DNA from: Sporosarcina sp. NCCP-2222
GTDB taxonomy: Bacteria > Bacillota > Bacilli > Bacillales_A > Planococcaceae
Reading direction: 5' to 3'
Assembly: GCF_023168145.1 (NCBI RefSeq)
Contig: NZ_BQYK01000010.1
Location: forward strand, 85,256-149,255
Length of the DNA: 64,000 bases
This document shows positions 63,860 to 64,000 of this stretch, one piece after another (the stretch's first letter is position 1; every line of letters begins with the position of its first letter). Under the pieces are notes generated by a model, which had not been told where the DNA came from, made no database searches, and saw only the letters and a list, made by a program, of their open reading frames with translations. A program made the translations under genes and the position numbers.

Positions 63860-64000
63860 TGAACTGCACCCCAATTGTTAGACACCATCTAACAATTGGA
63901 GGTGCATTTTTTCTATGGCTAAATTTACTGCAGAAGATAAGTTACAAGCAGTTAATCGTTATTTAAATGGCAGGGAAAGTTCAATTGAAATAGCTAAGTC
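63860..64000 (+). mobile_element. Left end of an IS3-family insertion sequence (incomplete)
   Basis: Begins near TGAACTGCACCCC (63860), a terminal repeat of IS3/IS150-like kind. Within it CCAATTGTTAGA (63871-63882) pairs perfectly with TCTAACAATTGG (63888-63899) and runs into AGGTGCATTTTTT, a terminator-like hairpin just before the transposase start. The element continues past the window. Confidence 0.7.
63915..64000 (+). CDS. IS3-family transposase OrfA, start only
   Basis: The first 28 codons: MAKFTAEDKLQAVNRYLNGR, then the start of the helix-turn-helix SSIEIAKS. This is the N-terminus of an IS3/IS150-type OrfA. Cut by the window end. Confidence 0.75.
   Translation, partial: MAKFTAEDKLQAVNRYLNGRESSIEIAK

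Overview
The window looks like chromosome of a low-to-mid GC, endospore-forming Bacillales member, probably Planococcaceae/Sporosarcina-like (an inference from gene content; no rRNA was available to place it). The support is Bacillus-type ribosome binding sites, parE-parC divergent from plsY, yneQ/yneP/yneR, an aconitase, yneK next to a ccdA/ccdC pair, and the small-protein families DUF1659, DUF2922 and YvrJ. In B. subtilis most of these lie in one continuous block (ccd genes - yneK - citB - yneP/Q/R - plsY - parE/C). Here the same block is spread over about 36 kb and accessory genes sit in the gaps. I see no tRNA, rRNA, CRISPR array or prophage.

Layout. 0.2-10 kb is an accessory, visibly AT-richer stretch: a stand-alone EPSP synthase with a divergent LysR regulator, an ECF sigma factor with an LCP-domain membrane partner and a recognisable autoregulatory promoter, a lipoprotein zinc protease, acetyltransferases and an MFS pump. 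10.3-16 kb is the core parC/parE/plsY/yneR block. 16.2-17.1 kb is a secreted double-NlpC/P60 protein behind a WalR-type box. 17.3-27.2 kb is the most unusual part: three Mur-ligase domains, two YheC/YheD ATP-grasp domains (one fused to a Mur ligase), two carboxylase-type ATP-grasp enzymes, a CotZ/CotY-like spore crust protein and a Cys-rich protein of unknown family, with mother-cell-sigma-like promoter elements. I read it as a sporulation-time ATP-dependent peptide-ligation system acting on or at the spore surface. 27.2-39 kb holds yneQ-yneP, a Nudix hydrolase, a C39-like protease, a cysteine hydrolase/VOC pair, a class B penicillin-binding protein, small membrane and lipoproteins, and aconitase. 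39-46.2 kb holds a nicotinamidase-like hydrolase, a GlsB-type stress membrane protein with a sigma-B-like promoter, a lytic transglycosylase, a Sco protein, the DUF1659-DUF2922-YvrJ unit, yneK and ccdA-thioredoxin-ccdC. 46.3 kb has an intergenic array of 21-bp repeats. 46.5-54.4 kb has a heterodimeric ABC exporter, YolD, an MFS transporter, a LexA-controlled Y-family polymerase and a lipoprotein. 54.6-57.7 kb is an operon of a branched-chain aminotransferase, a GNAT enzyme and an OSBS/N-succinylamino-acid racemase, which fits D-to-L amino-acid conversion. 59.8-63.8 kb is a LysR-controlled YfcC transporter plus M20 amidohydrolase. The window ends inside an IS3-family element.

Working together. 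The genes most clearly acting as units are sigma/LCP sensor; parE/parC; the Mur/ATP-grasp/coat cluster; ccdA/thioredoxin/ccdC (with sco nearby) for extracytoplasmic thiol and cytochrome assembly; ilvE-GNAT-racemase; and LysR-YfcC-M20 for uptake and cleavage of an acylated amino-acid-type substrate. Start codons were chosen by ribosome binding site, so several differ from the longest open frame.
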